Shown here: positions 12,611 to 23,261 of the stretch, piece by piece | How positions within the stretch are numbered: position 1 is the stretch's first letter | How the letters are laid out: each line of letters begins with the position of its first letter | Source of the DNA: Collybiopsis luxurians FD-317 M1 | Taxonomy: Eukaryota; Basidiomycota; Agaricomycetes; Agaricales; Omphalotaceae | Length of the DNA: 64,000 nt | Assembly (NCBI GenBank): GCA_000827265.1 | Contig: KN834774.1 | Location: 4,390 to 68,389, forward strand | Direction of reading: 5' to 3' | Position numbers and translations under genes: made by a program | The notes under the pieces: model-generated | The model's database searches: none | Told to the model about the DNA's origin: nothing | What the model saw: the letters and a program-made list of their open reading frames with translations, nothing else

Positions 12611-13361
12611 TCAATGCTTCAACTCAACATACAATTTCTCAATAAACTTGTCAGAAATCTGACTCCACGCCCACTGCAAAACCTCCCACATCTGATCCTC
12701 TGTGTGTGGTGCTGGCTCATACAGGCATGCAATGGTCTCCAGTTCAGCCCAAATGTGCTCCTGAATGTTCATGTCGGGGCTAGAGGCAGGCCATTTGAGT
12801 TGAGTGAGCTTTTTCTCAGTGAACCAATTTTGAACCAGCTGGCCAGTATTCTTTCGATTGTTGTCATGGGCATAAATAAAAGTGTTAGGGTCAATGTCAA
12901 GGTCTTGAAGGCTTCCAAATAGGTCCTCCTCCATAATCTGAACAAAGAGTCTTCCATCAAGGTTGCCATGGATGTGTACAAGGTGGCCAACTCCATGTGC
13001 TGTGACCATTCCCCATAGGGCAACTTTCCCCCCCTTATGCTTCACTGTCTTCTCTGTATTTCTCCAGTCCATAGCTTCCCCTGGCCTTCTCCAAGTCCAC
13101 TGATCATTCAACAACATCTGAGGCCTTGTGACCATGAAGCAAATGCTTGGCATGGCACAGGTCTCAGCAGTCAAGTTTGGGTTTTTGGCCTCACCCAGGA
13201 GTCTTCCCATAAAACTGGGTCCTTCCCTTCCATTTCTGGTAGAGACAATCAACCTGGCTCTTTGATCCTCCAAGTTCTTTTGCAGTTTCAGTGCTGGAAA
13301 CACCCTGGTTCTTTAATGTGACAATGCAAGCTCTTTTGGTAGGGGTATCAAGCCTAGTCAT
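12611..13361 (-). pseudogene. Tc1-type transposase (frameshifted)
   Basis: The start ATG is at 13361. An N-terminal helix-turn-helix region (KELGGSKSQVDCLYQKW) is read in one frame to about 13.25 kb. The rest continues in a second frame to the stop at 12611, so one frameshift has occurred. The catalytic half has WGMVTAHGVGHL, then Asp in YAHDNN and Glu in SPDMNIQEHIW. I count 34 residues between them, the DD34E spacing of Tc1. The first catalytic Asp is not clear because the frame break and decay lie nearby. This is about 250 codons against about 340 in the usual enzyme, so some sequence has also been lost. Confidence 0.85.
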
Positions 13362-13662
13362 GCTGAATATGTGTAAGATTGATGTATAAAAAGTTTGTGA
13401 TATGTGGTTGACAACAGCAGTTCAGAATTAAAGTGAGGAAGGGAAGGCAAATGCAATCAACTCAACACATCATGGTCACATTCACTTGTCAAATCACATT
13501 TAATAACAGAAATATCTTCATTTTGAAGGCCAGTCAACTTTTCATGCTAAAATCTCTTGCACACACAATCTATGGATATACCCACACTTAACTACCTGCA
13601 AACATCTCCCCCTCCTTTGCATATCCAGTGAGATATACCATTGTAAAAAAAAATCCGGTCCG

Positions 13663-13698
13663 AAAATCACATGGCATATTTTTTTTGAATACAGACTG
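13663..13698 (-). repeat. right terminal inverted repeat of Tc1 copy
   Basis: It is the partner of 12314-12349 and is followed directly by the TA duplication. Confidence 0.95.
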
Positions 13699-15949
13699 TA
13701 CCAAGAAGGGTCCATTATGGGACTGAAAATTCAAGAAATTCAAGACAAACTAGGGTGGAATACTTACCTACCCCAGTAAATACTGAGGATGAGGACCCAG
13801 TTCCACCATATCCAGAGAATGAACAAGAATTTCAGCAACAACAAGCTATCATGAATAGTATTCAAGAACAACAAATAGGTGAGAAAGATAGAAGTTCACT
13901 AGCTATTTTACAGGACAATCAACAGCAAGAAATATTGCTTGAAGAAGTACCAGATGAAGTAAGAGAAGGGTTGAGACATGCTATGCATGCCCCTGCTGCT
14001 CCATCAACTGATACTTCAAGAGAGTTACATGAGATCAGTTCTCATACCAGCAAAATCTTACCAGATGAAAGTAAATCTGCTCAAGAAAATAAACAACAGT
14101 TTCCCTATTCTAGGAAAAGCAGTCACAGCAGACAAAGAGCAAACAATTGGCAAAAGAATAAAGCAGAGATTGCCACCAATTTAATTGCTCAAAGGAGAGG
14201 TGAACAGGGTAAATATAGAAATTTTCAATCACAAAATAAGCCTATTCCTCATGTTAGAGAACCTCCAAGAAAAATGATGATGAGGGATATTCCACCTCAC
14301 ATGCTCTAATGAGGAAATATGGAAATAATACATCCAGTAAACCCATTCCAAAGAGATAATTGTCGTGGAGTAGGACCTTCTACTATTCCACATAGAATGT
14401 CATCCTATCCAAATATTCCTGGAAAAGGAAAACAATGTGAAATAGTGACAGAAGCAACAGGAGGAGGGGGTCCACCAGAAGAACCACCTTCCAGTCCACC
14501 ACCAACTCCTAGTAATGATGGTTCTGATAGTGGTGCAGAGGACAGTAAGGATAACTCTGATAAATCTCAAAAATCAGTAGAATTTATGCTTGCTGGACAT
14601 AATGCTGATGATTCACAACAGAGTCAATATTACTCTGCTGGGGAATCTCTACCTTCATACCCTCACTCTGGTGGATTTTCTGATCACCAACAGGAAGCAA
14701 AAGAAAATGAGCTTTCTAGTGGGTATTGGCTTCAAGCAGGACAAGATGGACAAGATGGACAAGATGGGAGAGACTGTAAGCCTATCTGCTGCAAAGATCC
14801 TATGAAAGAAGTTGAAAGAGAATGGAGAGAGTGAGAGAAAGAGGAATTGAACAGAGAATCCAAATTGGATATAAATAAACCTTCACCCTTCTCTGGAGAG
14901 AATTGAGAAGAATGGCAGGAGTTTATTGACAATTGTGAAAATTATTTTGCTGCCAAACCTCACATTTACAACAATGATACTACCCAAATTGCATTTGCTG
15001 CATCATACATGAAGGGACCTGCCAAGAGATTTTATCAGAATCTAATGAGGAAACAGTGAATTGGTCAAACAGTCATAACATTGAAACAGTGGAATAAATT
15101 CAAACACTGTTTGGAAAAATGTTTGGTCTTCATGATGAAACATTAAACTCTCAGGCCAATTTGGATAACTGTATGCAAAGATGGAATGAGGCATTTGCTG
15201 ACTTTATTATTTGGTTTGAAGATATTGCTCTGATTATTACCTATAATGATTCAGCAATGTGTTGGAGGCTATTGAAACAGATACATAAGAATCTACAGTC
15301 CAGATTGGTTGACCATGGAGAAATTCCAGCAACCTATACTGAAGTGGTGGATAAACTGTTGTGTTTGGACAGTGCAAAACAGGCCTTTGATGATATTGGA
15401 TTAGGGGATGGAAATAATTCATGCACATGGAACAGGAACAATGATAACAATGCAATTGTCCCTGCTATTCCTACTGTACCAGCTGTTCCTGTGAAACCCA
15501 ACAATCCATCAAACAGGCAATTTGGCCAATGGATAGGACCATCAGCAGCTACTGGTCATAGTGCATATGAAGAAAACACCATCAAAACCTTAGAGGCTGC
15601 AACTACATCAGAATACTCTGAGGCCCAGGAAGACATAAAGCCTCCTAATGAATATGAGCGAGTATCCACAGAAGAATGGAACTGCCATATGCATGAAGGT
15701 GAATGTGAAATCTGTGGATCTAAGCAACATTGATACTAAGAGCATTTCTGACAAAGGAATAACCAAACAGTATCAGCAAGGGGAGCCTTTCTAGAAGATG
15801 AAACATCCCATGATGAATTGTATGTTCAAATTGAAGGATTTGATGAACCAATTCATATAGATGATCCCATTCTAGAGAATATGGGACTAGATGAGAATGA
15901 ACAGGGAAATGCTTAGGTGACTCTGTAGAAACAGAGGCAAATCAGAGTT

Positions 15950-16548
15950 CACCAGACAATAGTTCCATATGCCTCAAAGCAACCCTTTCAGAGCCTCTAT
16001 TTCTAAATTTAACCTCTACCAATGGACTAATATTACAAGTGAAAATAAACAATGGACTTTCAGAAATGCAGCCAACCCTTATAGATTCTGAAGCATCACA
16101 GGAATTCATAGATATTGCTGTGGCAGAGAAATTTCCAGAACTATTAGAGGAATTGACCAATCCAATTGCATTGAAACTATTTGATGAAGAAGATACATCT
16201 GCTGGAAAAATCACCAAAAAATTAGTAACAACAATTCAACTTGAAGATGGTACCAATCACTCTGTATCTTTCCTGGTAACAAAGCTACACCCATCAGCAG
16301 CCCTGGTGCTGGGAATTCCTTGGTTATGTGAGACAAATCCCCAGATTGACTGGAGAAATTTAACTGTCACATTTAACACTGGAATACAGCTGTCAGCTGT
16401 ACTAGCACAAATAACCTCTAATTTAACTGACAATAAATTGGTTAAATTAAAACATCAAGAGCCTAGGCTAAATAGGAAGGTTACTGTGGTGGATGTACCT
16501 GACGTACCAGATAGCAGTCCAGTACTGCACATAGAAGACCCAATTTAA
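15950..16548 (+). pseudogene. element F retropepsin
   Basis: The aspartic protease domain reads from about 15,950 to 16,400. The catalytic motif is DSEA where its relatives have DSGA (LIDSEASQEFI, about 16,083), so the conserved Gly has become Glu, a G to A change. The second hallmark ALVLGIPWL is intact near 16,310, followed by the INW-type motif (PQIDW). The frame stops at 16548 and resumes in another frame at 16575, the linker to RT. Confidence 0.8.
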
Positions 16549-16574
16549 TTAGGGATGATGAATATGAAGAATAT

Positions 16575-19500
16575 TTGAAAGAGAAACAAGGTAGAAAAAT
16601 CAAGGTTTCTATAGATATAACCCCAAAAACTGATGTGGAAAAGGCTGATTGTAGTGAAGCAATATCCAATACAACAGGAATAACTTCACTAGGATCTGAA
16701 TTGCATAATAGTCCTAAAGATGGAAAGGAGCAATACCTTAAATCTGCGAGTGATATAAATAAACATGAAAGAATAAAACCAAAGCATGATCTAGGTGATT
16801 ACAAACCCCCTAACAAAAATGCTAAATGCAAGATGCATTAGTCAAGCACAACAGGAGGATGTCATATTGGATTAGTAAATGCAAACACTTTTGCAAAACT
16901 AACAGCAGAAGGTTGTGAAGCATTCCTTCTGCACTACAAACCTGAGGGTGTTATACATGAATGGGAACTCCATGAACAGCAACAGAAAGAACAGAAAAAA
17001 TTACATCAAGAAGCAGGATCCAAACCTGGACATGAAGAAAAACAATTTATCTGGGTTTCAGAACATGGTTCATTAGTCACTGATGAAGATGTCCTTCACA
17101 AACATGTACTACAACAATATTATCAAATTTCAAAGACATTTGCAGCTGGAGAAGCAAAAACACTTCCAGAGCATAGACCCTATGATATTGAAATCAATAC
17201 AGAAGATGGGAAATTACCACCCTTAGGGAAACTATACAATATGTCAGAACTGGAGTTAAAAGCCTTAAAAGAGTATATTGAGGAAATGCTGGATAAAGGG
17301 TTTATCTGAGCATCAGCATTGCCAATTGGAGCACCTGTTCTATTTGTCAAAAAGATGGATGGTAGTCTAAGATTGTGTGTGGATTACCAGGCACTAAATA
17401 AACTCACAAAGAAGAACTGGTATCCATTACCTCTCATAGACAATTTAACAGATCAACTTGGCAAAGCAAAAGTATTCACCAAACTAGATCTTCAAGCAGG
17501 ATACTACAACATTTGTGTAGCCAAAGGACATGAATGGCATTCTGAACATGTTATGGATCTTATGAGTACCTAGTTATGCCATTTGGACTAATAAATGCAC
17601 CATCATATTTTCAATATTTCATGAATGATATTTTTCATGATATGATGAATAACTTTGTTATTGTCTATCTTGATGATATATTAATATACTCAAAGGATGA
17701 ATGGGCTCATGAAGAACATGTTTGCAAAGTATTACAAAGGCTGGAAGAGCATAATCTTCATGTTAAACCAGAGAAGTGTGAATTCCACACCTCATTGGTA
17801 GAATATTTAGGGGTCATAGTATCACCAGAGGGTATCAAAATGGATCCTAAAAAGGTGGAAGCTATACAGAACTGGCCAATACCAAATACATTAAAAGAGC
17901 TCCAAACTTTTCTAGGATTTGCAAATTTTTATAGGAAATTTATTAATAATTTTTCTGGAATTGTCAAACTTCTCACAGAACTCTTGAAGAAAGATGTTAC
18001 ATGGTATTGGGATAATAAATGTCAATCAGTATTTGAGTTACTGAAAAAGGCATTTACTGAAGCCCCTATCCTAAAGCATTTTTCTCCAGAATTACCAATT
18101 ATAGTGGAATCAAATGCATCAGACTTTGCTATTGCTTCAATTATTTCACAATTTTACTCTAATGCTGGAGAATTTCACCCAATTGCATTTTTCACAAGAA
18201 GCCTCAATGGTGCAGAACTAAACTATGATGTGTATGACAAGGAAATGCTTGCCATTGTAGAATCATTTAAACAATGGCATGCATATCTAGAAGGAGCCAA
18301 ATATAAAGTGGAGGTATTTACAGATCATAATAATCTCCAATGGTTCACAACTACAAAAAATCTTACATGCAGACAAGCCAGATGGTCAGAATTTTTATCT
18401 GGATTTGATTTCCATATTAAGTACTATCCAGGAAGGTTAGGAACCAAACCAGATGCTTTGACTAGACATAGGGATGTCTACCCTAAAAAGGGGGGAATAA
18501 AGGAAGCCAATAAGGAGAATCAAAAAATTCTTCTAAGTCCTGAACAATTATTGGCTTCCCTCATCCTAAATAATGAAGCAGACATTGCTCAAATATGCAA
18601 AGCAAAGAAAGATTCATATCAGCTTAAAATGGAAAAGCTGGCATCTCTAGGACAGCAAGAAGATTATATAATTGAAGATGGATTATTGTTGTGCAATGGA
18701 AGAATTTATGTCCCTCAAGACAATGACCTTAGGCTCAGAATACTTCAGGTGCATCATGATCATAAATTGCAGGGACACCCTGGAATTAGAAAGACACAGA
18801 AATTGATTGCACAAACATACTTTTGGCCTGGAATTCACAAGAATGTCAAAAGATATGTAAATTCATGCCACCAATGTCAATGAGCAAAAGCAGTAAGGCA
18901 AAAAAGATATGGCCTACTTAAATCCCTACCCATTGATGAAAGACCATGGAGGTCCATATCTGTTGATCATATTACAGAATTACAGAATTCAAATGGATAT
19001 GATGCAATCATGGTAAAGGTGTGTCAACTGTCCAAACAGGCTATATTTGTACCTTGTCTCACTACAGACAGTGCTTCAGACTTGGCAAAACATTTCATTA
19101 AGCATGTATTTGCAAAACATGGAGTACCCATTGACATAGTCTCAGACAGAGGAGTTTTATTTGTATCCAAATTTTTCACTGCTATATGCAAAATGTTGGA
19201 CATCAAACAAAATTTTTCTACAGCATATCACCCTCAAACTGATGGCCAAACAGAGAGAACAAATCAAACTCTGGAGCAATATTTACATTTATATGTAAAT
19301 TATGATCAAGACAATTGGGAAGAATGGCTAGCTCTAGCAGAATTTGTATACAATAACACTCCAAATAATGAAACAGGAGTCACTCCATTTTATGCTAATA
19401 AAGGATTCCATCCTCAACTTACATTATCTTTAAAAAATGTCAAAAATCATCTAGCACATTCAAAGATAACAGAAATGAAGCAAGTCAATCAATACCTACA

Positions 19501-19740
19501 GGAGGAAATTGATAGGGCCAACAAGAATTATGCCTACTATGTAAATCAACACAGGAGACCTGAACCAGTCTGGGAAATAGGCACAAGAGTTTGGTTGAAT
19601 TCAAAGAATATTCAAACCAAGTGACCCACAAAGAAGTTAGACTACAAGAAGTTGGGCCCATTTAAAATTAAAAAGAAAGTGTCCTCTCATGCATATCAAT
19701 TAGATCTACCAAAAATCATGGGCAAAATACATGTGTAAAT
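16575..19740 (+). pseudogene. pol: element F Pol: RT, RNase H, integrase
   Basis: The linker (16575-17220) leads to RT with VDYQALN near 17,390, motif [11 protein letters not shown] (17,487) with its catalytic Asp kept, motif B MPFGLINAPS and motif C YLDD (about 17,667). A small deletion of about 7 bp near 17,535 shifts the frame against the copy at 61.7 kb. RNase H has DASD-like NASD (about 18,113), YDKEMLA and FTDHNN. Integrase has the H-H-C-C part (ending CHQCQ, 18,880) and core residues in SVDH, VSDRG and QTERTNQ. TGA replaces arginine at 17,308, 18,881 and 19,622. The sequence is otherwise well preserved. Confidence 0.9.
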
Positions 19741-19945
19741 CTCCTCACTGAGCATCCAAAAGAGCACTTCCCTAAACAGAAACAACAACCCCAACCTCCT
19801 GTAGAGATTGATGGTAATCCAGAATGGAAAGTGGACAAAATCCTTGATAATAAACAGAAAATACTGGTACAGAATAACAACCTTGGAGACAGAATGTCTG
19901 GCTGTTTCAATGACAGAATGAAGTCAATTGAAAATACCATCTAGA
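19741..19945 (+). pseudogene. element F Pol C-terminal tail, possible chromodomain start
   Basis: After a TAA near 19,736 a plus-strand frame reads EIDGNPEWKVDKILDNK, the kind of sequence that opens a chromodomain, and then becomes unreadable. A, B and G have a clear chromodomain at the same place (for example 63574-63879). The tryptophan-rich core is not visible here. Confidence 0.4.
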
Positions 19946-20531
19946 TGAGTACAGATATTGAACATAAGGCTTGTATCCCACTGGAAAGAATGCAAATGGT
20001 TGCAAGCAAGAACAAGGTCATTGCTCAGAATCTGGAGGAAGGGAGAGGTATCACCAGATTTCAAGATTAAAAATGCACACGATAGTTCATGAACCAAAAA
20101 AATGTAATTGCAGAGCTGCACATAAATATGCTGTTGGAATAGGAGACTGTTCTGATCATGCTGCAACAGTTGCATATTCACCTCCTGTAGTGCATTAATA
20201 TGATCCTGCAAGTAGCCTGGTTCTGAAGCTGAGAAACAATGTGTTGGAGATGACAGTTTTCTGCGGCAAGAGTGTTGTTGGAATGTCAGAGATTGGCACA
20301 TGTGTCCTTCCAAGTGTTGAGAGTCTGCGTGAGCTCATGGAATTGCTCTGTCAAGATATTACAATCACTATTGGACCTAGCTAATTCCTCTGTGGCTTGA
20401 CTAATCTGGCTAGCTGCCTGTTCAAAATCATGTACCAAGTGATCATAACTAAATTGAAGCACGTGAAGCTGAGTCATTGCAAACTGAGTGCTAGAACAAG
20501 AATTTGGATCATGAACTTCTTGCAACTGCAT
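19924..20531 (-). pseudogene. antisense coiled-coil ORF after element F pol
   Basis: On the strand opposite to pol, a frame from 20531 reads 81 codons of coiled-coil type (FEQAASQISQATEELARS) to a TGA, likely an old CGA. It then continues in the same frame with LAAENCHLQHIVSQLQNQ. A frame change near 20.2 kb leads on to LQEVNMQLLQHDQNS. Its place and strand match the antisense genes of elements A and B, and its N-terminal part loosely resembles gene 2 there. Stop codons and frame breaks make it non-functional. I infer homology from position and coiled-coil character only. Confidence 0.45.
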
Positions 20532-20757
20532 TCCATTCCTTAAGAAAATGACATGATTAAAAAAAAAGAGGAATGATTATTCAGTATAATAAAGGTTACA
20601 TATGGAGAAGAACAGCCACATTGACAGTGTAAATGTTCAATATGGCATTGCAAAAGTTGAATGCAATGTTGAGATTCAAACAGTTCTCTATGCAAACTTA
20701 TCAATATAACAGAGTAACACACACAAACAAATTGTACTATACCTATTCTTCCAAATA

Positions 20758-22433
20758 AGGGTATCAGAACCATCAAAAGGGTCAGGTTTTTTGACATCAA
20801 GTTTTGCTTCCTTATTTAATTGATCTTTTTGCTGATCGAATTCAGGAATCTGACTCGTGTCTTATCCTGCAGGACCCAGTTCTCTTCTCTTGCCTCTGGG
20901 GCCTTGTACAGCCACCCATCCATTTGCCGGGTGCCAATATGTGTTGTGATTTGAACCCCAATTGTCAGGATTGTTGGGTGGTCCTCCTGGGCTACCTGGT
21001 CCTCCTGGTCCCCCACCTCCAGATCCACCTCTAAAACTGCCATTTCTACTACCTCTTTCTCTTTCTGAATTTCTGTCACTAATTCCTCCCATCTGCATGA
21101 CTCCTCCATATGGAGGTCCTCCTGGAGGTCCTCCTGGAGCTCCTGCTACTCCATACCCTCTGTAGGTACTGGCACAATTTGAGTAGTTGTACATCAGCTC
21201 AGCTACATAGGGTCTATACTCTCGAGTCCCTGATCTCCAATATTGTTCAGCTGGGACTCTCACAGGGTCCTGATGCATTGAGACAGTAGGGTGATAATCA
21301 TTTGTTACTTGTCTCAGTGTTCTATGTGGAATTGCAGGTATCGAGTTGAAATTTCTGCCAGTCAGATGGATGTATTGCCTAGGAGCAGCTGTAAATACAG
21401 GTGGAGTGAATCCTGCAGCCTGAGGAGCAGTTTCCACAACTACTGGTGGTGGGACATGCACTGTTTGTTGGACTGCAGGCTGTTGAGGGGAGACTTCTGT
21501 GGTTCTCAGTGGTTGGGGAATCTGGCAACTTGATTCCCTAGCGAAAGGATTAACCACTTTCCCTATACCCTTTACATTTTGTAGGGGGGTGAATTCCTTT
21601 TTCTCTAGTGGGGGCATTGGGTGATGAGTCTCGAGAGCTGAAGGGTGAAGCTGGTCTTCAGAAAATGAGAGATCCCAATCATCTCAACTTCTCACAAAGT
21701 TAAATCCTTCATTCTCAAATTCATTCCTTTCCCCCAAAGGTGGGGCATATGCTATATTCCACCATTTTACCTGACCTGGTCCCAATGTCTCACATTGGTT
21801 TTGCTGTTCACCAACTCAGGCTGTGTTTCCAGGATCTGAATATCGAGATGAGAAAGGAATTCCTGGTCCAGTGGTATTTGGGAAATTCACCAAACCCCTG
21901 GCATTCCAACTGGGTCCTTCCAACTGATTATTCTCATGGAAAGCTTTGGGTGTTCTCAGGATGAGTTGGCATGTGGAAGGAGCATGTCAAGCTGACTCCC
22001 ACACTAAAGCCTCCAATAAATGAATTGTTTCTTGTTCCCTTCCATTTTTGGGTGTTATTGGGGCACTTTGTGTTGGCTTCATGGCTAGCCTCAAGTCAGC
22101 TCTAGCTGCCATATGATATGGCTGACCTCACTGGGAATGACTCAAAACATATGGCATTGAGATCAGGTGTCCCAGAACATGAGGAGACCCAGATTTGACA
22201 GGATTTTCCAGGTCAAACAGGTCTCTCTCATTATGTTCCAAAATTTCCCCCATTCTTGAGGGGATGGCACCTCTTGCAGGTGCTGATGAAACTGAATAGT
22301 CATCCAGTGTAGGAGCTCCATGTCACTCCTCTCTTCTCTGGAACCTTGTAGCTCTAGCTGCTCTTTGGTGTTCTTGTTCCTGGTGCCATCTTTCTTGTTC
22401 ACTTACAAAATGTTTCGCAGATTCCCCAGACAT
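20758..22433 (-). pseudogene. gag: A-family Gag fragment with collagen-like run
   Basis: ATG 22433 lies 15 nt after the primer site. A long frame (21617-20862) reads a Pro/Gln/Val-rich stretch and then a Gly-Pro run (GAPGGPPGGPPYGG; GGSGGGGPGGPGSPGGPP). This frame proves that the Gly/Pro part belongs to the same reading frame as the upstream region. In element A an 11-bp loss separates them. An internal deletion near 21,960 removes the middle. Gag would form the particle. This fragment lacks the capsid and zinc-knuckle parts. Confidence 0.75.
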
Positions 22434-22448
22434 CTCAGCAATGGAGAG

Positions 22449-22460
22449 AATGCTGTTATT
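22449..22460 (-). promoter_or_regulatory. primer-binding site, self-priming type
   Basis: In sense orientation AATAACAGCATT begins one base after the 5' LTR. It is the exact reverse complement of the segment at 22924-22935, which lies about 33 nt downstream of the LTR TATA box. No tRNA match is evident to me. Confidence 0.65.
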
Positions 22461-22461
22461 T

Positions 22462-23143
22462 TGTTAGGACCTGTTACTACCTTTTGTTGTTAGAAGCTTG
22501 TAGTAGGTTCAAGGAATAGAAAGTAATTTATTATATCACAGCCAAGACAGAATACACAATGGGGAGTCGCTATGTACGACAGGTGAACAAGTCCTGTACA
22601 GTTTGTGTATTGGATGTTGAGGAATGATCCTTGACTGTCAAATAACAAATCTAGTAGCTTGGTGTGACTAGAAATTGGATATTGAAAGAACTCATTAAGA
22701 CAGTATTAATGAGGGTTGACTCAGTGTCCATTTACCCTATGAGATGGAATATTCAAAAGGCTACAGCAGTCAAATAGTCTTGTTGATTGGTTCAACAAGT
22801 GAGAGGTAGATAAGCCAGTGACTCAGTGTCAATGAGGTTTGCTTGACTCAGTGTTAAGCAGAATAGTATTAGAAAACTAGTGAACAAGAGAATAGAAACA
22901 ACACAGATCAAGATAGTTCAGGTAATAACAGCATTATTGTGAGAGATGTAGGTACAAGGCTTTTATACTCTGCAGGAAGACATGTGGTCTTGGGAATAGG
23001 AATTGGAATGGGCAACTGGTTAGTTCACCTTGAGAAATGTGTGTCAGAATTGGAGAGTCTGGATTGAATGGTAGGACTATTATTGAGTCGTGTGGTGAGT
23101 ATACTGGTTGGAAAGAGCAGAAAAAATAGTGTAGGGCATAACA
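22462..23143 (-). repeat. 5' LTR of A-family fragment, 682 bp
   Basis: It starts TGTTAGGACC and ends GCATAACA on the plus strand, with the inverted TGTTA...TAACA ends of the other copies. It aligns along its whole length with the 695-bp LTRs of elements A and B. The TATA box reads TATAAAAG on the minus strand at 22960-22967. Confidence 0.95.
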
Positions 23144-23261
23144 GCAGGCCACTCCGAAGTCACATTAAAGAATGTAATTGGACTGACTGTGAAGAATCCT
23201 TGTAATCATAACATGTAGAATATCTAACAGCACTTTTCCACAGCTGAGGAGGGTTAAATAT

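Larger units (their letters stand above)
12314..13698 (-). mobile_element. Tc1/mariner DNA transposon, 1385 bp
   Basis: Terminal inverted repeats of 36 bp (12314-12349 and 13663-13698) differ at one position and start CAGTCTGTATTC. Both ends are flanked by TA (12312-12313, 13699-13700), the Tc1/mariner target duplication. The element lies inside the gag frame of element F. Removing it plus one TA leaves the frame open across the site. Confidence 0.95.
10431..15733 (+). pseudogene. gag: element F Gag, very long, interrupted by Tc1
   Basis: It starts at ATG 10431 and is readable to 15733 with several stops and frameshifts. Without the 1.39-kb Tc1 insert it spans about 1,300 codons. The N-terminal half is Ser/Pro/Thr/Gln-rich. 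The C-terminal part has a Gly/Pro run and a GQDGQDGQDGRD tract near 14,745. It then has the capsid-like segment at 14.9-15.4 kb and a cysteine-rich end (HEGECEICGSKQH). The Gag-like frame continues in phase on both sides of the Tc1 copy. A similarly long Gag occurs in element A. Confidence 0.7.
10390..20757 (+). mobile_element. element F: chromovirus-like Ty3/Gypsy copy, plus strand
   Basis: A very long Gag, retropepsin, RT, RNase H, integrase and the beginning of a chromodomain-like tail follow in the chromovirus order. An antisense coiled-coil frame lies after pol, as in elements A and B. A Tc1 copy sits inside gag. No LTR is visible at either end. The left end abuts element C at about 10.39 kb and the right end stops against an inverted A-family fragment at about 20,757. 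Confidence 0.8.
20758..23143 (-). mobile_element. A-family chromovirus fragment: 5' LTR and gag
   Basis: The minus-strand copy matches the 5' end of element A. It has an LTR (22462-23143), primer site (22449-22460), gag start at 22433 and Gly/Pro-rich gag. It ends at about 20,758 in the middle of gag, at the junction with element F. Compared with A it lacks about 1.65 kb of gag (A positions about 38.8-40.47 kb), joined near 21,960. The 5 bp after the LTR are GCAGG. The partner duplication is lost with the other end. Confidence 0.9.

Noticed and set aside
20540..20800. Minus-strand 86-codon frame as a membrane protein
   Set aside because: It crosses the junction between element F and the A-family fragment, so its hydrophobic stretch is a chance product of two sources.
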